The notes: generated by a model not told the origin, from the sequence alone. A stretch of DNA of 64,000 nucleotides from Chitinophagaceae bacterium UBA4407 (GCA_002390845.1 DGQT01000050.1:62001-126000), one strand, 5' to 3'. Numbered from the stretch's first letter, positions 50,037 through 58,744 are shown. Numbers and translations are program-made.

Positions 50037-51029
50037 TTAATCAACAAATATTTCATGCAGACAAGCAGCAAGATACTCCAGGTCCTGAAAATTGTGCAAT
50101 GCATTTAATACAATGCGATGGTGTTTTGTACCAGCAGGATCGGGATAGGCAAAGGATGAAATAATAATATTTTTTTGATGAAGCTTATATTCATTTATAG
50201 TGGACGGCAAAATAACCACCGGCAATTGCGGATGATAACTAACCTGCTTAATATGCTGTATTAGCGAATGAAAATAACTGGTATTCTTTTGCAGTTTTTC
50301 GCGTTGCTGCTGATACAAATGCTGACCTTTTAAGAAAGCGTGCAACATAGCGGGAGATGGCGCTGTGGCAGCAGTGTATGCAGGCAACAACCGTAGATCA
50401 TCAGCAATTTTTCTGGAACAGCTTACTGCGCCACCCTGTATATTCCATGCCTTTGACAAAGAGTAACTGAGTAAGTATTCTATATTCATATGTTTGGGGA
50501 AATTGCCTGAAATACCTTCTCCGTTTTTACCTATAAGGCCGATACCATGCGAGTCATCAACGATAATAATCTTTTCATTTTCGCCAGAACTTATTAACGA
50601 AAGATCTGTGATGTCAGCAGTGAGCATATTTACCGAATCGACTGCAAATTTTTTTGGTGTATGATCATTGCTGCCGTTATTATTTCCATAAATAGCGGGG
50701 TGAGAAGGGTAGAGGTTAATGAGTTCATCTTTCCATAATGTTGTAGCAAGCTGGCCTGCTAAAAAACCTGAAGAAGCCAGCACTGTATCTTCCATACCAG
50801 TAATGGTTGAAAGCAACGTTTCGCATTCATTATATAACTGCAACCTTGTGTTGGATATACGGGATGAGGGAAATAGCCATCCGTATTTATCAATACCTTC
50901 TTTTACCAGTTCAATAAACTCCGGAACCTGCTGCATGCCCAGGTATGAGTACCCGGAAAAAAATAAGAATTCCTTTCCGCTGATTATTGCGGTACGACCC
51001 GGCTGTTCGTTGAATATAAAATTGTTCAC
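50037..51029 (-). CDS. BioF/KBL-like PLP-dependent alpha-oxoamine synthase-type protein, short form
   Basis: A 330-residue fold-type I PLP protein. The KBL/BioF core is present: FFSGYSYLGMQQVPEFIE, SSRISNTRLQLYNECETLL, IIIVDDSHGIGLIGKNGEG (Asp that pairs with the PLP nitrogen and His two residues on) and SLSKAWNIQGGAV with the Schiff-base Lys. It is about 60 residues shorter than typical BioF (about 385) through loss in the N-terminal and middle segments, and lacks the usual long N-terminal helix. Substrate could be an acyl-CoA plus an amino acid, but this is not certain. It overlaps the HAD gene by 4 bp (ATGA). Confidence 0.82.
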   Translation of the reverse strand: MNNFIFNEQPGRTAIISGKEFLFFSGYSYLGMQQVPEFIELVKEGIDKYGWLFPSSRISNTRLQLYNECETLLSTITGMEDTVLASSGFLAGQLATTLWKDELINLYPSHPAIYGNNNGSNDHTPKKFAVDSVNMLTADITDLSLISSGENEKIIIVDDSHGIGLIGKNGEGISGNFPKHMNIEYLLSYSLSKAWNIQGGAVSCSRKIADDLRLLPAYTAATAPSPAMLHAFLKGQHLYQQQREKLQKNTSYFHSLIQHIKQVSYHPQLPVVILPSTINEYKLHQKNIIISSFAYPDPAGTKHHRIVLNALHNFQDLEYLAACLHEIFVD

Positions 51030-51685
51030 GCATCCATTAGTTGCATCATTGAAGCAAGATCTACTTCGGTATAATCTTTTATTACCAGGTCTGCTTCACG
51101 CAAGTCTTCTTTTGTATGTGTGGTGGTTAATGCAGCAACTTTCATACCTGCTGCTTTTGCAGAGCGCACACCGGCAACGGAATCTTCAAATGCAATGCAG
51201 TATTGGGGTTCAGCGCCTACAAATGAGGCTGCAGTTAAAAATATTTCGGGATCTGGTTTTCCTTTTATCACGTAATCTGAGTCTACCACTTTTTCAAAAT
51301 AGCGCTGAACAGGCAGGTGATCGAACATGAATTTTATATTCACTTTTATACCCGATGTGGCAATGGCCATTCTAATGTTGGCATCCTGCATTGCGTTTAA
51401 AAAATTAAGCAGGCCGGGTATGGCAACAATATCGGGTGCATACAGTTCCCGGTATAGTGCTTCTTTTTCATTGGTATATTCCTGCAGTTCTGCTGCGGGT
51501 AACTGCCTGTTAAAAATATAATTAAAGATGTCCCTGTTTACCTTTCCGTTGAATTGAGTTTTATATTCTTCATCGCTCCATGGCCTGCCTATTTTTTTGA
51601 AAAAAACTTTCCATGCTTCAATGTGGTAGGCGTTGTTATCGATCAGTGTTCCGTCCAGATCAAAAATGATTGCTGCTGGTTTCAT
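51026..51685 (-). CDS. HAD-superfamily phosphatase / beta-phosphoglucomutase-like
   Basis: A 219-residue protein. Motif I is IIFDLDGTLIDNNAYH (nucleophile and acid/base Asp), motif II the Ser/Thr in MAIATSGIKV, motif III the Lys in KGKPDPEIF, and motif IV FEDSVAGVRSAKAAGMKVAAL. The helical cap and KGKPDPEIF/ED-S pattern place it with beta-phosphoglucomutase and sugar-phosphatase members. Substrate unknown. Middle gene of a three-gene operon (51688, 51026, 50037), two bases after the DUF1572 gene and with a 4-bp overlap into the PLP gene. Confidence 0.9.
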   Translation of the reverse strand: MKPAAIIFDLDGTLIDNNAYHIEAWKVFFKKIGRPWSDEEYKTQFNGKVNRDIFNYIFNRQLPAAELQEYTNEKEALYRELYAPDIVAIPGLLNFLNAMQDANIRMAIATSGIKVNIKFMFDHLPVQRYFEKVVDSDYVIKGKPDPEIFLTAASFVGAEPQYCIAFEDSVAGVRSAKAAGMKVAALTTTHTKEDLREADLVIKDYTEVDLASMMQLMDA

Positions 51686-51687
51686 TA

Positions 51688-52221
51688 TTATTTATTTTCC
51701 TTTTTCATTTGTTCGTTAAATGCATTGCTGTGGCCTTTTGCAATACTTAAAGTTTTCCATTCCCGGTCTTTTATCATCTTGGCAATAAATACGATCTGCC
51801 CTACATGATAAGGGTAATGCGCCAGTTGCCTTAGCAGTGCATCATATACCAGCAAAGGTTCAGTTCTTATATAAATTGTTTTTATAAGATCACCTGGTTT
51901 TAAATTTTCAACTGCGTTAAAAACGCAGGCCCAGCCATTGTTCCAGAAAGAAATTACATCGGCTTTTGTAATATCCATTATCTCAAATTCAGCATCACGT
52001 TTGCGCCATGTTTTTTCCCCGTCTTCGGTTAAGAAATCCGTAAACCTGCTAAGCATATTACCTAAAAGGTGCTGCACAATTATAGCAATGCTGTTGCTCT
52101 CTGCTGATGGCTGATAAAAGAAATCTTTTTCTTCAAGCTGCTCAAAACTTTTATCGCCCAGTTCTTTGTAATAGTGCAGGCGTTTAATGGTGTCTTTTAT
52201 AAACCCTTCTTCAAAACTCAT
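51688..52221 (-). CDS. DUF1572/DinB-like protein
   Basis: A 177-residue protein of the DinB four-helix-bundle superfamily, DUF1572 branch. The metal triad is His51 (IIVQHLLGNM) and His135/His139 (LAHYPYHVGQIVFI), the family's usual H...H-x3-H pattern. Other family phrases are KTWRKRDAEFE and YHVGQIVFIAKM. These are probably thiol-dependent (bacillithiol-like) or metal enzymes of unknown reaction. First gene of the operon with the HAD and PLP proteins; the stop codon is 2 bp from the HAD start. Confidence 0.88.
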   Translation of the reverse strand: MSFEEGFIKDTIKRLHYYKELGDKSFEQLEEKDFFYQPSAESNSIAIIVQHLLGNMLSRFTDFLTEDGEKTWRKRDAEFEIMDITKADVISFWNNGWACVFNAVENLKPGDLIKTIYIRTEPLLVYDALLRQLAHYPYHVGQIVFIAKMIKDREWKTLSIAKGHSNAFNEQMKKENK

Positions 52222-52234
52222 GTTTTTTATTTAA

Positions 52235-52396
52235 ATATTTTGTACCAAACAGTTGATCTGCTATGAGGCTTCTGTTGCGTCGCACCCTTGTGCTGAAGAA
52301 TCTTCGGTCGACCGTTGACCGTCGACTGTCGACCGTTGTTCCGAACGTACAAGTGAGTGACACAACAGGCGATGCAATAAAAAGCAAAAGCTGGTA
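52235..52396. repeat. Complete composite repeat with GTCGAC-rich centre
   Basis: Left: TTTTGTACCAAAC, CTATGAGGCTTCTG, core TTGCGTCGCACCCTTGTGC at 52275-52293. Centre GTCGACCGTTGACCGTCGAC, TGTCGACCGTTG (52308-52339). Right: CCGAAC, type II core GTACAAGTGAGTGACACAA at 52347-52365, AGGCGATGCAATAAAAAG and AAAAGCTGGTATCAAAAT at the ggt stop. Confidence 0.92.
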
Positions 52397-54121
52397 TCAA
52401 AATCCTGCTACACTGTCGTCGCCTCTTTTATCTGCTGCAACTTCGCGGCTGCCATTGCTTAGAATTTTTATCAGTTCTGTTCTGCCAATACCACCTCTGT
52501 TTTTTATGATATACCCCATTTGCTCAAGCTGTGCTTTTGTTGTTGCTGAAAAATCATTTTCAACAGATACATCATCGGGTAACCATTGATGGTGAAACTT
52601 TGGTTTATTTACTGCATCTTCTGCATTCATATTAAAATCAACCACATTCACAATACTCTGAAATACTGATGTAGGAATGGTTGTACCGCCGGGCGTACCC
52701 ACCACCATAAATGGTTTATTATATTTCAATACCAAAGTAGGCGTCATAGAACTGAGCATTCTTTTGCCGGGCGCAATGGCATTGGCCTCACCGCCCACAG
52801 CGCCATACATATTGGGCACACCGGGTTTAATGCTAAAATCATCCATTTCATCGTTCAATAAAAACCCTGCGCCACCAACAACAGTGCGACTTCCAAAACC
52901 ACCGTTTAATGTTGTGGTAACAGCTACCATATTTCCCTCTGCATCAATAATGCTGATATGTGTTGTTTCATCGCTTTCGTGTAAAAGCCCCGCTTTTATA
53001 TCCACACTTTTTGATGCATGATTGGGGTCGTAATCCTTCATTCTTTCTGCGAGATAAGTTTCGCTCATTAAAGTTTTTTGTGGCACTTTCCAGTAATCAG
53101 GATCACCCATGTGTTGCGCCCTGTCAGCATAAGCCCTGCGTTCTGCTTCAATCATCAGTTGCACACTTTTGGCAGATTGAAAACCATAATCGTGCATCGG
53201 GTATTTTTCAACCATCTTCAACATCTGGCCCAACAAAATTCCTCCGCTGCTGGGTGGCGGAAAACTTAATACCTGGTAACCACGATAATCAAAACTTATT
53301 ACAGTACGCTCTTTTGCTACATAATTTTTGAGGTCATCGTAAGAGATCATTCCTTTGCCACGCTGCATTTCTTCAACGATCAGTTTAGCGGTGGTGCCTT
53401 CATAAAACCCTTTGGCGCCATTGTCTCTTATGAGTTTTAAAGTATTCGCAAGCTCTTGTTGCACCAGTGTATCACCAGCTTTCCATTCATTTTGTTTTAC
53501 AAATGCTGTTGGTTTTGTGTTGTATTTAATAAAATCATCACGGGTTTCATTTAATGCACCGGCTTCTGAAGCAGTAATTACAAAACCTTTTTCTGCTATG
53601 TCAATTGCAGGTTGTATCAATTCTTTAAAAGAAAGCTTTGCATATTTTGCGGTGGCGAACAATCCTGCAACTGTACCGGGAACACCCGCAGATAAATGCC
53701 CGGATTCAGATAAACTATTTTGTGCATTGCCATCTTTATCAAGATACATATCCCTGGATGCCTGCGAAGGTGCCTGCTCCCTGTAATCGAGTGCAACGGT
53801 TTTTCCATCTTTTTTTCTTGCAATTAAAAAGCCACCACCACCAATATTTCCGGCACCCGGATATACAACGGCCAGTGTAAGTTGTGTTGCTATCATTGCA
53901 TCAAATGCGTTGCCGCCATGCTTCATAACTGAAGCACCCACTTCGCTGGCAAGCGGGTGTGCGCTTGCCACACAGGCTTTGCTGAATGTTACAGATTTTA
54001 CTGAAGTATAGTGGTAAGGATTTACTTCTTTTCCAACGCCAACAATATTCAATGTTTTTTGTGCAAAAGAAAACGTGGCGGTGCTTACAAAAAGAAGCAC
54101 AAGTGCAATCTTATTTTTCAT
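52397..54121 (-). CDS. ggt: Gamma-glutamyltransferase
   Basis: A 574-residue exported protein from ATG 54121 (MKNKIALVLLFVSTATFSFAQ, signal peptide); a farther in-frame ATG at 54148 adds nine residues and spoils the signal. N-terminal half: VASAHPLASEVGASVMKHGGNAFDAMIAT and YPGAGNIGGGGFLI. The autoprocessing site is DETTHISII, with the nucleophile Thr386 starting the small subunit, followed by NMVAVTTTLNGGFGS and the substrate-binding MSSMTPT. The enzyme cleaves glutathione and transfers gamma-glutamyl groups in the periplasm. All key residues are present. A single-gene unit between repeat elements. Confidence 0.95.
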   Translation of the reverse strand: MKNKIALVLLFVSTATFSFAQKTLNIVGVGKEVNPYHYTSVKSVTFSKACVASAHPLASEVGASVMKHGGNAFDAMIATQLTLAVVYPGAGNIGGGGFLIARKKDGKTVALDYREQAPSQASRDMYLDKDGNAQNSLSESGHLSAGVPGTVAGLFATAKYAKLSFKELIQPAIDIAEKGFVITASEAGALNETRDDFIKYNTKPTAFVKQNEWKAGDTLVQQELANTLKLIRDNGAKGFYEGTTAKLIVEEMQRGKGMISYDDLKNYVAKERTVISFDYRGYQVLSFPPPSSGGILLGQMLKMVEKYPMHDYGFQSAKSVQLMIEAERRAYADRAQHMGDPDYWKVPQKTLMSETYLAERMKDYDPNHASKSVDIKAGLLHESDETTHISIIDAEGNMVAVTTTLNGGFGSRTVVGGAGFLLNDEMDDFSIKPGVPNMYGAVGGEANAIAPGKRMLSSMTPTLVLKYNKPFMVVGTPGGTTIPTSVFQSIVNVVDFNMNAEDAVNKPKFHHQWLPDDVSVENDFSATTKAQLEQMGYIIKNRGGIGRTELIKILSNGSREVAADKRGDDSVAGF

Positions 54122-54177
54122 GGCAACAAAATTATGTGTTTGCTTCACATGATAGCCGCTTCACGAATAATAAAACA

Positions 54178-54280
54178 GTTTTTTGGCCAGGCATTGGTTT
54201 TTTATGGCATCGGTTCTTGCGTCGCACACTTCGGCTTTCTGCTCTTTTTTTGGCATTGTGCAACGTCCAGAGCTTGCCTA
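54178..54280 (+). repeat. Dispersed repeat arm, type I core, plus orientation; left of the serine hydrolase
   Basis: TTTTTTGGCCAGGC, TTTATGGCATCGG, core TTGCGTCGCACACTTCGGC at 54217-54235, then TTTTTTTGGCATTGTGCAAC. This inner part resembles the reverse complement of the partner arm near 55925. The 327-bp gap otherwise shows only AT-rich sequence downstream of the hydrolase. Confidence 0.83.
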
Positions 54281-54448
54281 AGGTGTGGTATTAGAATTGT
54301 GACCGCCCGAACCGTATGATGAATAAATTGATTAGTTGAAGTTAAGTACTAGAGCTCGATATTGCTGTGTCTGTTAAACCATAAAAAAGTTTAGATTTTG
54401 TTTGTTTTTTTACACAGTTCATGTTGTGTGTTGCACTTTAATGAGCAT

Positions 54449-55828
54449 TTAATCTACTCGTTTAAATTCGCCTGTATTTTCTTGTACCCAAATGATTTTT
54501 GTTGCCCTTCCATTTTCAACAACAAATTGCAACGTTGTGCGAATTCTTTTAACTTCCGGCAACAAGAACAATGTATCGTCTTGAGCGAAAAGAACCATGT
54601 TGGTACCTGTTCCATTAGACAAAGTACAATAGAGCCTACCATCACCTCCCATTTGTATTGTCATTGATTGGTTATACTGGTCATTTTTATATGTGCCAAC
54701 ATAACTATTAAGAATCTCCCGGCTTAGTTTTACTTCTTTTAAATCGTTACCTTTTTTTTCCGGTAAAATAATATCTGAAATACTTTGAAAGAATCTTTCA
54801 AAATTATCAGTCTCGCTATTGCACATTAATGTGATAAAAATGTCTTGGTTAGGATAATACATTTCAATTGCTCTAAAACCGTCAATTGCTCCACCATGCC
54901 CAATTGAATTTATTCCATTTTCTGTTTTATTAAAAAAACCATAGCAATAATCGATTTGCTTGCCGTCAGCAAGCTTATATGGCTGAATAGCCTTTAAGAA
55001 TGTTTCTTTCTTTAATAGCTTTCCTTCGTAGAGCGCCTGGTGCCACTTGTATAAATCAGAAACAGTTGAACGTAATGCACCTGCACCATATACAAGTGAC
55101 ATACTTATAAAATCGGTATTCCAATATTTACCATCTGAAAATGAATAACCATTGGCTCTGTTAGGCCTTATTTCTGCTGTATTTTCATAAAATGTTGAGT
55201 TTAGCCCTGCAGGGGTAAGAATATTTTCTCTGAGATACTGGGCATATGGTTTTCCGGATACTTGTTCAATTATATAACCTAACAGAAAGTAATTGGAATT
55301 GCAATAATTATATTTTGTATTTGGCTCAAATTCTAAGGAAAGTTTATCCAAACTATCAATAACTGTTTTTGGTGAGAATTCAATCCGCATAGCATTAGGA
55401 ATCTTTACGTCAATTTCCTCATAAGGTTTAACCCCGGAAGTATGTGTCAATAAGTTTTCAATAGTTATTTTTTTGCCTTTGGAGTGAAATCCCTTTATGA
55501 ATTTTTGAATACTGTCTGATAATTCAATTTGTCCTTTGTCCACCAATTGAAGAATTGCTATTGCAGTAAACTGTTTTGTAATAGAACCAATCCTAAAAAT
55601 CATTTCTGACTTCATGGGCACATTTAGTTCAAGATTTGCAATTCCATATCCTTTTTCTAATAGAACTTCACCTTTCTTAGCAACTAAAAGAGCACAGCCA
55701 GGTGCATAATTTTTCAAATTATCGGAAATTAATTCATCAACTTCTTTTACAAGTTCTTTGTCTTGCTTACTCTGTCCTGATGAAACAGTAAAGAGTGCAG
55801 AAAGTAGAATTGCTAGAAATAGTCTCAT
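54449..55828 (-). CDS. Exported serine hydrolase of the beta-lactamase (class C/PBP4*) fold
   Basis: A 459-residue protein with a signal peptide (MRLFLAILLSALFTVSSG). Catalytic motifs: Ser82-x-x-Lys85 in RIGSITKQFTAI, Tyr175-x-Asn177 in YNYCNSNYFLLGYIIEQ, and HGGAIDGF as the KTG-like third box. A C-terminal beta domain (about 365-459) follows, as in DUF3471-type esterases/peptidases. These are usually D-aminopeptidases or esterases; resistance activity should not be assumed. It appears richer in A+T than its neighbours and sits alone between inward-facing repeat arms at 54217 and 55965, so it may be acquired cargo. Confidence 0.88.
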   Translation of the reverse strand: MRLFLAILLSALFTVSSGQSKQDKELVKEVDELISDNLKNYAPGCALLVAKKGEVLLEKGYGIANLELNVPMKSEMIFRIGSITKQFTAIAILQLVDKGQIELSDSIQKFIKGFHSKGKKITIENLLTHTSGVKPYEEIDVKIPNAMRIEFSPKTVIDSLDKLSLEFEPNTKYNYCNSNYFLLGYIIEQVSGKPYAQYLRENILTPAGLNSTFYENTAEIRPNRANGYSFSDGKYWNTDFISMSLVYGAGALRSTVSDLYKWHQALYEGKLLKKETFLKAIQPYKLADGKQIDYCYGFFNKTENGINSIGHGGAIDGFRAIEMYYPNQDIFITLMCNSETDNFERFFQSISDIILPEKKGNDLKEVKLSREILNSYVGTYKNDQYNQSMTIQMGGDGRLYCTLSNGTGTNMVLFAQDDTLFLLPEVKRIRTTLQFVVENGRATKIIWVQENTGEFKRVD

Positions 55829-55904
55829 TGTGTTTGATGTTTTTTAGTATTACGTCCAACAACCTGCATAAATATTACGCTGTGTAATACCCGTTTAAAA
55901 GTAG

Positions 55905-56005
55905 TGTTTTATTTGAGTGCTGCACATTGCCCAATAAAATTATGCAGCACAAGAGTGCGACGCAACCAAGGCTGCACAAAGGTTTCAGCCGGGTTCATCA
56001 AATTG
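55905..56005 (-). repeat. Dispersed repeat arm, type I core, minus orientation; right of the serine hydrolase
   Basis: GTGCTGCACATTGCCCAATA, core GCACAAGAGTGCGACGCAA at 55947-55965, CCAAGGCTGCAC and outer end CAGCCGGGTTCATCAAATT. Confidence 0.86.
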
Positions 56006-56017
56006 TATTTGCCTTTT

Positions 56018-57136
56018 TTAAAAACTTTGACTGATTCTTATACCGGGCGTAACGCCATGAAAAAAGTTGTCGAAATACATGGAAGGCTCGATGGTTGTTT
56101 TATACAATTGGAGCTTTCCGGCACCGAGGCGAAAGGTATTTTTTTCAATAAAATCTCCCTTCTGGCGAATAAGGTAACCGAGCGAAAATACCGCGCTGAA
56201 AGAAAAATCTTTACGGGCATCGTAATCGGTTGTGCCGCCCTGCCCGTAGGTGAGTGTAAGAAAATCGTTGCGGTACGTTTTTAATTTGCCTGTAGCATCT
56301 TTAGCAAATAAATAGTGCGGCTCCCAGAATATACCCGGCTCCCATTTAAAAGTCCTGTCGCGGTTGGTGAATACAAATCTTGCACCGAGTGTAAAAGAAG
56401 GCACAAAATAATTTTTATAATTCTGTACGTTTATGGTTATAAAACCATTTACAAAATCACCTATTCCCTGCGGTGTAAAACCCTTTGGTGCACCCGCAAT
56501 TATTGTATTGTCATTTTTTAAATAATGATTGCCTGAACCCTGCACCGTGGGCCATTTACCGTTGATATTATTTTGAATGATAGCGATCTTTTGTGTTAAA
56601 GCACCACCCATGTAACCGGTTAATTCGCTTATATTATTCAGGTAAAAAGTTAAGTGGTAATACCGCGGATTGGTAAGGCTGATCTTTTGTTCAGGCTTTG
56701 GCGCATTGGGAATAATGCCGATGATATGAATGGTATCCTGCTCTGTGCGTAGCGAAGCAAGCTCGCCTTTATTCAGCAGGAATGTGGCGCCTTTGGGTTG
56801 AAACTGCTGGAACCGCATTTTTTTGCGGCCCTGCGCATCGGTGATGTAATCGATGCGTTTTGATGTAAGCGGATCGGCAATAGAATCTTTTAGCGGCGCA
56901 ATATCTGCAGCAAATACCTGCAGCAATGAATCTATATTAACAATCCGCTGAAGGTCGGTGATATCGGTTATTTCTATCTCAAGTTTATTGCCTTTATCCA
57001 GGTTAATATAAAAGCGCCGGTTGATAATAATATTCTCGGGCACCTGGAATGCTTTATCGGATCTGCTGTTGGTTTGTGCACAAAGGTTTACTGTGATGCC
57101 TGTTAGAAGCATCAATAAGCTGATTGCTTTTTTCAT
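56018..57136 (-). CDS. Exported probable outer-membrane protein of the sigma-factor operon
   Basis: A 372-residue protein with a signal peptide (MKKAISLLMLLTGITVNLCAQ). Residues about 25-180 are soluble; about 190-372 look like beta-strands (YFVPSFTLGARFVFTNRDRTFKWEPGIFWEPHYLF, DFSFSAVFSLGYLIRQKG) ending in SQSF with the terminal Phe typical of outer membrane barrels. I know no named family. It is 5 bp downstream of the anti-sigma-like gene, third in an operon with an ECF sigma factor, and is therefore likely a regulated or sensing component of that envelope-stress circuit (inference). Confidence 0.7.
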   Translation of the reverse strand: MKKAISLLMLLTGITVNLCAQTNSRSDKAFQVPENIIINRRFYINLDKGNKLEIEITDITDLQRIVNIDSLLQVFAADIAPLKDSIADPLTSKRIDYITDAQGRKKMRFQQFQPKGATFLLNKGELASLRTEQDTIHIIGIIPNAPKPEQKISLTNPRYYHLTFYLNNISELTGYMGGALTQKIAIIQNNINGKWPTVQGSGNHYLKNDNTIIAGAPKGFTPQGIGDFVNGFITINVQNYKNYFVPSFTLGARFVFTNRDRTFKWEPGIFWEPHYLFAKDATGKLKTYRNDFLTLTYGQGGTTDYDARKDFSFSAVFSLGYLIRQKGDFIEKNTFRLGAGKLQLYKTTIEPSMYFDNFFHGVTPGIRISQSF

Positions 57137-57141
57137 GTTGT

Positions 57142-57858
57142 TTAGTTTGGAGAAGTTTTTTGTTTTAAAATACCAATGCTCTTTTTATTAGAAGCAACTG
57201 AAGGATTTTTATACACTTCCTGCGTGGCAAGTTTTAGCTGAAAGGCGTGAAGGTCTGCTGTGTACGCCATATCTGTTGAAACTTCAACAGGATCGCCCAA
57301 TTCATTTATATGAACCACTTTAAATTTCGCTTTTTCTTTTACCGGTGCGGTTGCCAGTGAAGTTGCCGTATCAACTAAAGGCACTGATACAAATACTGGT
57401 TGTTGTTCAATTGTATGCTGAACATTTGAATTTGCAACAACGGGTTCCTGGGTTTGCGTAACATCATTTGTTACAGGCTTTACTATTGGAGACGGTAATG
57501 TTGTTTTTACAGCATTCCTTTTTTCATTTGCAATGGTTGAAGATTTTGCAACTTCATTTTCTTTTATCGTTGAATTTTCAGGAACCGTTTCTTTCTTTAA
57601 CTCAATTTGCTTTGGTGTATTTTTAACTACATCATCCTGTTTTTTATTTATGATTGTTGCAGGTATAATTACTGCAAGCAATAAACATGCAGCCGCAACC
57701 CAATACCATACAAAGCCTTTGCGGCGTGGCTTTTCATTAATGCGTGCATGAAGTTTTTCCCATGTGGCATTTTTATCTGTCAACATTTCGCCTTGTAAGC
57801 CGTCCATATCGTCCAGCTTGTTTTTCCAGTGAAAATTATTTTGATTTTCGCTTAACAT
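57142..57858 (-). CDS. Single-pass membrane protein, probable anti-sigma factor
   Basis: A 238-residue protein from ATG 57858, preceded by AAGGAG; the in-frame TTG at 57864 is less likely. The N-terminal 60 residues are cytoplasmic (NNFHWKNKLDDMDGLQGEML, NATWEKLHARINEKPRRKG), then one membrane helix (about 50-72: FVWYWVAAACLLLAVIIPATI), and a Ser/Thr/Val-rich periplasmic part ending VASNKKSIGILKQKTS. The start overlaps the end of the sigma gene by 23 bp. The topology and overlap are those of ECF anti-sigma factors; no zinc-ASD motif (HxxxCxxC) is visible, so the binding domain is of another type. Confidence 0.72.
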   Translation of the reverse strand: MLSENQNNFHWKNKLDDMDGLQGEMLTDKNATWEKLHARINEKPRRKGFVWYWVAAACLLLAVIIPATIINKKQDDVVKNTPKQIELKKETVPENSTIKENEVAKSSTIANEKRNAVKTTLPSPIVKPVTNDVTQTQEPVVANSNVQHTIEQQPVFVSVPLVDTATSLATAPVKEKAKFKVVHINELGDPVEVSTDMAYTADLHAFQLKLATQEVYKNPSVASNKKSIGILKQKTSPN

Positions 57859-58390
57859 AGTCAACTCCTTTTTGCAATAAATTTTTTTGTAACAGTGATT
57901 TTGCTTTGCTCAGTTGCGATTTTGAAGTGCCTTCTGCAATACCCATCAACTCAGCAATTTCGCTGTGGTCCATTCCTTCAACTACATATAAATTAAAAAC
58001 AGTGCGGTAACCAACAGGTAACTGAATAATCAAATCAAAAATTTCTTTCGCTGATAAATTATTCAATGCCTCTTCCTGTAACGGAATCTCTTCCGCTGCA
58101 GATTCTGTTACAATGGTGAACACATTTTTTTTACGCAGCAACATCAAACATTCATTGATCATTATTTTCTTCAGCCATACAAATAATGCAACATCGCCCT
58201 GGTAATTAAATGCGGTTATATTTTTAAAGAACTTGTAAAACCCATCGAGTAAAATTTCCTCAGCATCTTCGCGGCTTTTTAAATAGCGGCAGCATACCAG
58301 CATCATTTTATCTGCATACAGATCAAACAGGCACTTCTGTGCTGCTGCGCTGCCATGCTTTGTTTCCTTGATCAGTAGAGATACATCCAT
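57836..58390 (-). CDS. ECF-type RNA polymerase sigma factor
   Basis: A 184-residue protein starting at ATG 58390 (MDVSLLIKETKHGSAAAQKCLF); the frame extends to 58441 without resembling sigma sequence. Region 2 (about 12-80) has FDLYADKMMLVCCRYLKSREDAEEILLDGFYKFFKNI, and region 4 (about 120-175) has LIIQLPVGYRTVFNLYVVEGMDHSEIAELMGIAEGTSKSQLSKAK, the sigma-70 region 4.2 helix-turn-helix. It heads a three-gene operon (sigma, membrane anti-sigma-like protein, outer membrane protein). Such circuits sense the envelope; no SusCD genes are adjacent, unlike many sigma/anti-sigma pairs in this phylum. Confidence 0.92.
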   Translation of the reverse strand: MDVSLLIKETKHGSAAAQKCLFDLYADKMMLVCCRYLKSREDAEEILLDGFYKFFKNITAFNYQGDVALFVWLKKIMINECLMLLRKKNVFTIVTESAAEEIPLQEEALNNLSAKEIFDLIIQLPVGYRTVFNLYVVEGMDHSEIAELMGIAEGTSKSQLSKAKSLLQKNLLQKGVDYVKRKSK

Positions 58391-58465
58391 AAACAAACTG
58401 CTGAATTGGTTTATACAAATAGAAATGCAGTTTACAAACAAAGGGTTGCCTGTACAATTAAAATA

Positions 58466-58605
58466 ATTTTTTTGAGCCAGGGTGCAGAATAACTATGAGG
58501 CTTTCCTTGTGTCACTCACTTGTACGGTTGGATTATAAATTGAGCTTTTATATAAGCGTAGAATGTAGCGGAGGTTGTTAGGCAGGTTACCAACAGCGGC
58601 GGAAA
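58466..58605 (+). repeat. Dispersed repeat arm, type II core, plus orientation
   Basis: TTTTTTTGAGCCAGGG, ACTATGAGGCTTTCC, core TTGTGTCACTCACTTGTAC at 58507-58525, GGTTGGATTATAAATTGAGC, then TGTAGCGGAGGTTGTTAGGC and AACAGCGGCGG. Bases 58526-58603 align closely with 59377-59453. It lies in a 354-bp gap; the rest holds the terminator at 58684. Confidence 0.88.
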
Positions 58606-58683
58606 CAAACAAAAATAAGGGCATTTTTTCTACACTGTATTTTATGAAACTGGGAAAATGATTACTCCTCTTTCCTGAAAATT

Positions 58684-58723
58684 AAAAGGCCAAAAACAAC
58701 TTTTAAATTGTTTTTGGCCTTTT
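58684..58723 (-). terminator. Intrinsic terminator of the DUF2383 gene
   Basis: AAAAGGCCAAAAACAA / TTGTTTTTGGCCTTTT, a perfect 16-bp stem with an 8-base loop, 21 bp after the stop codon on the minus strand. Confidence 0.88.
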
Positions 58724-58744
58724 ATTAATTAATGATAACATTTA

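Noticed and set aside
54449..55828. Antibiotic-resistance class C beta-lactamase
   Set aside because: The S-x-x-K, Y-x-N and HGG boxes show the fold only; the C-terminal extra domain and length point to a general esterase/D-peptidase type.
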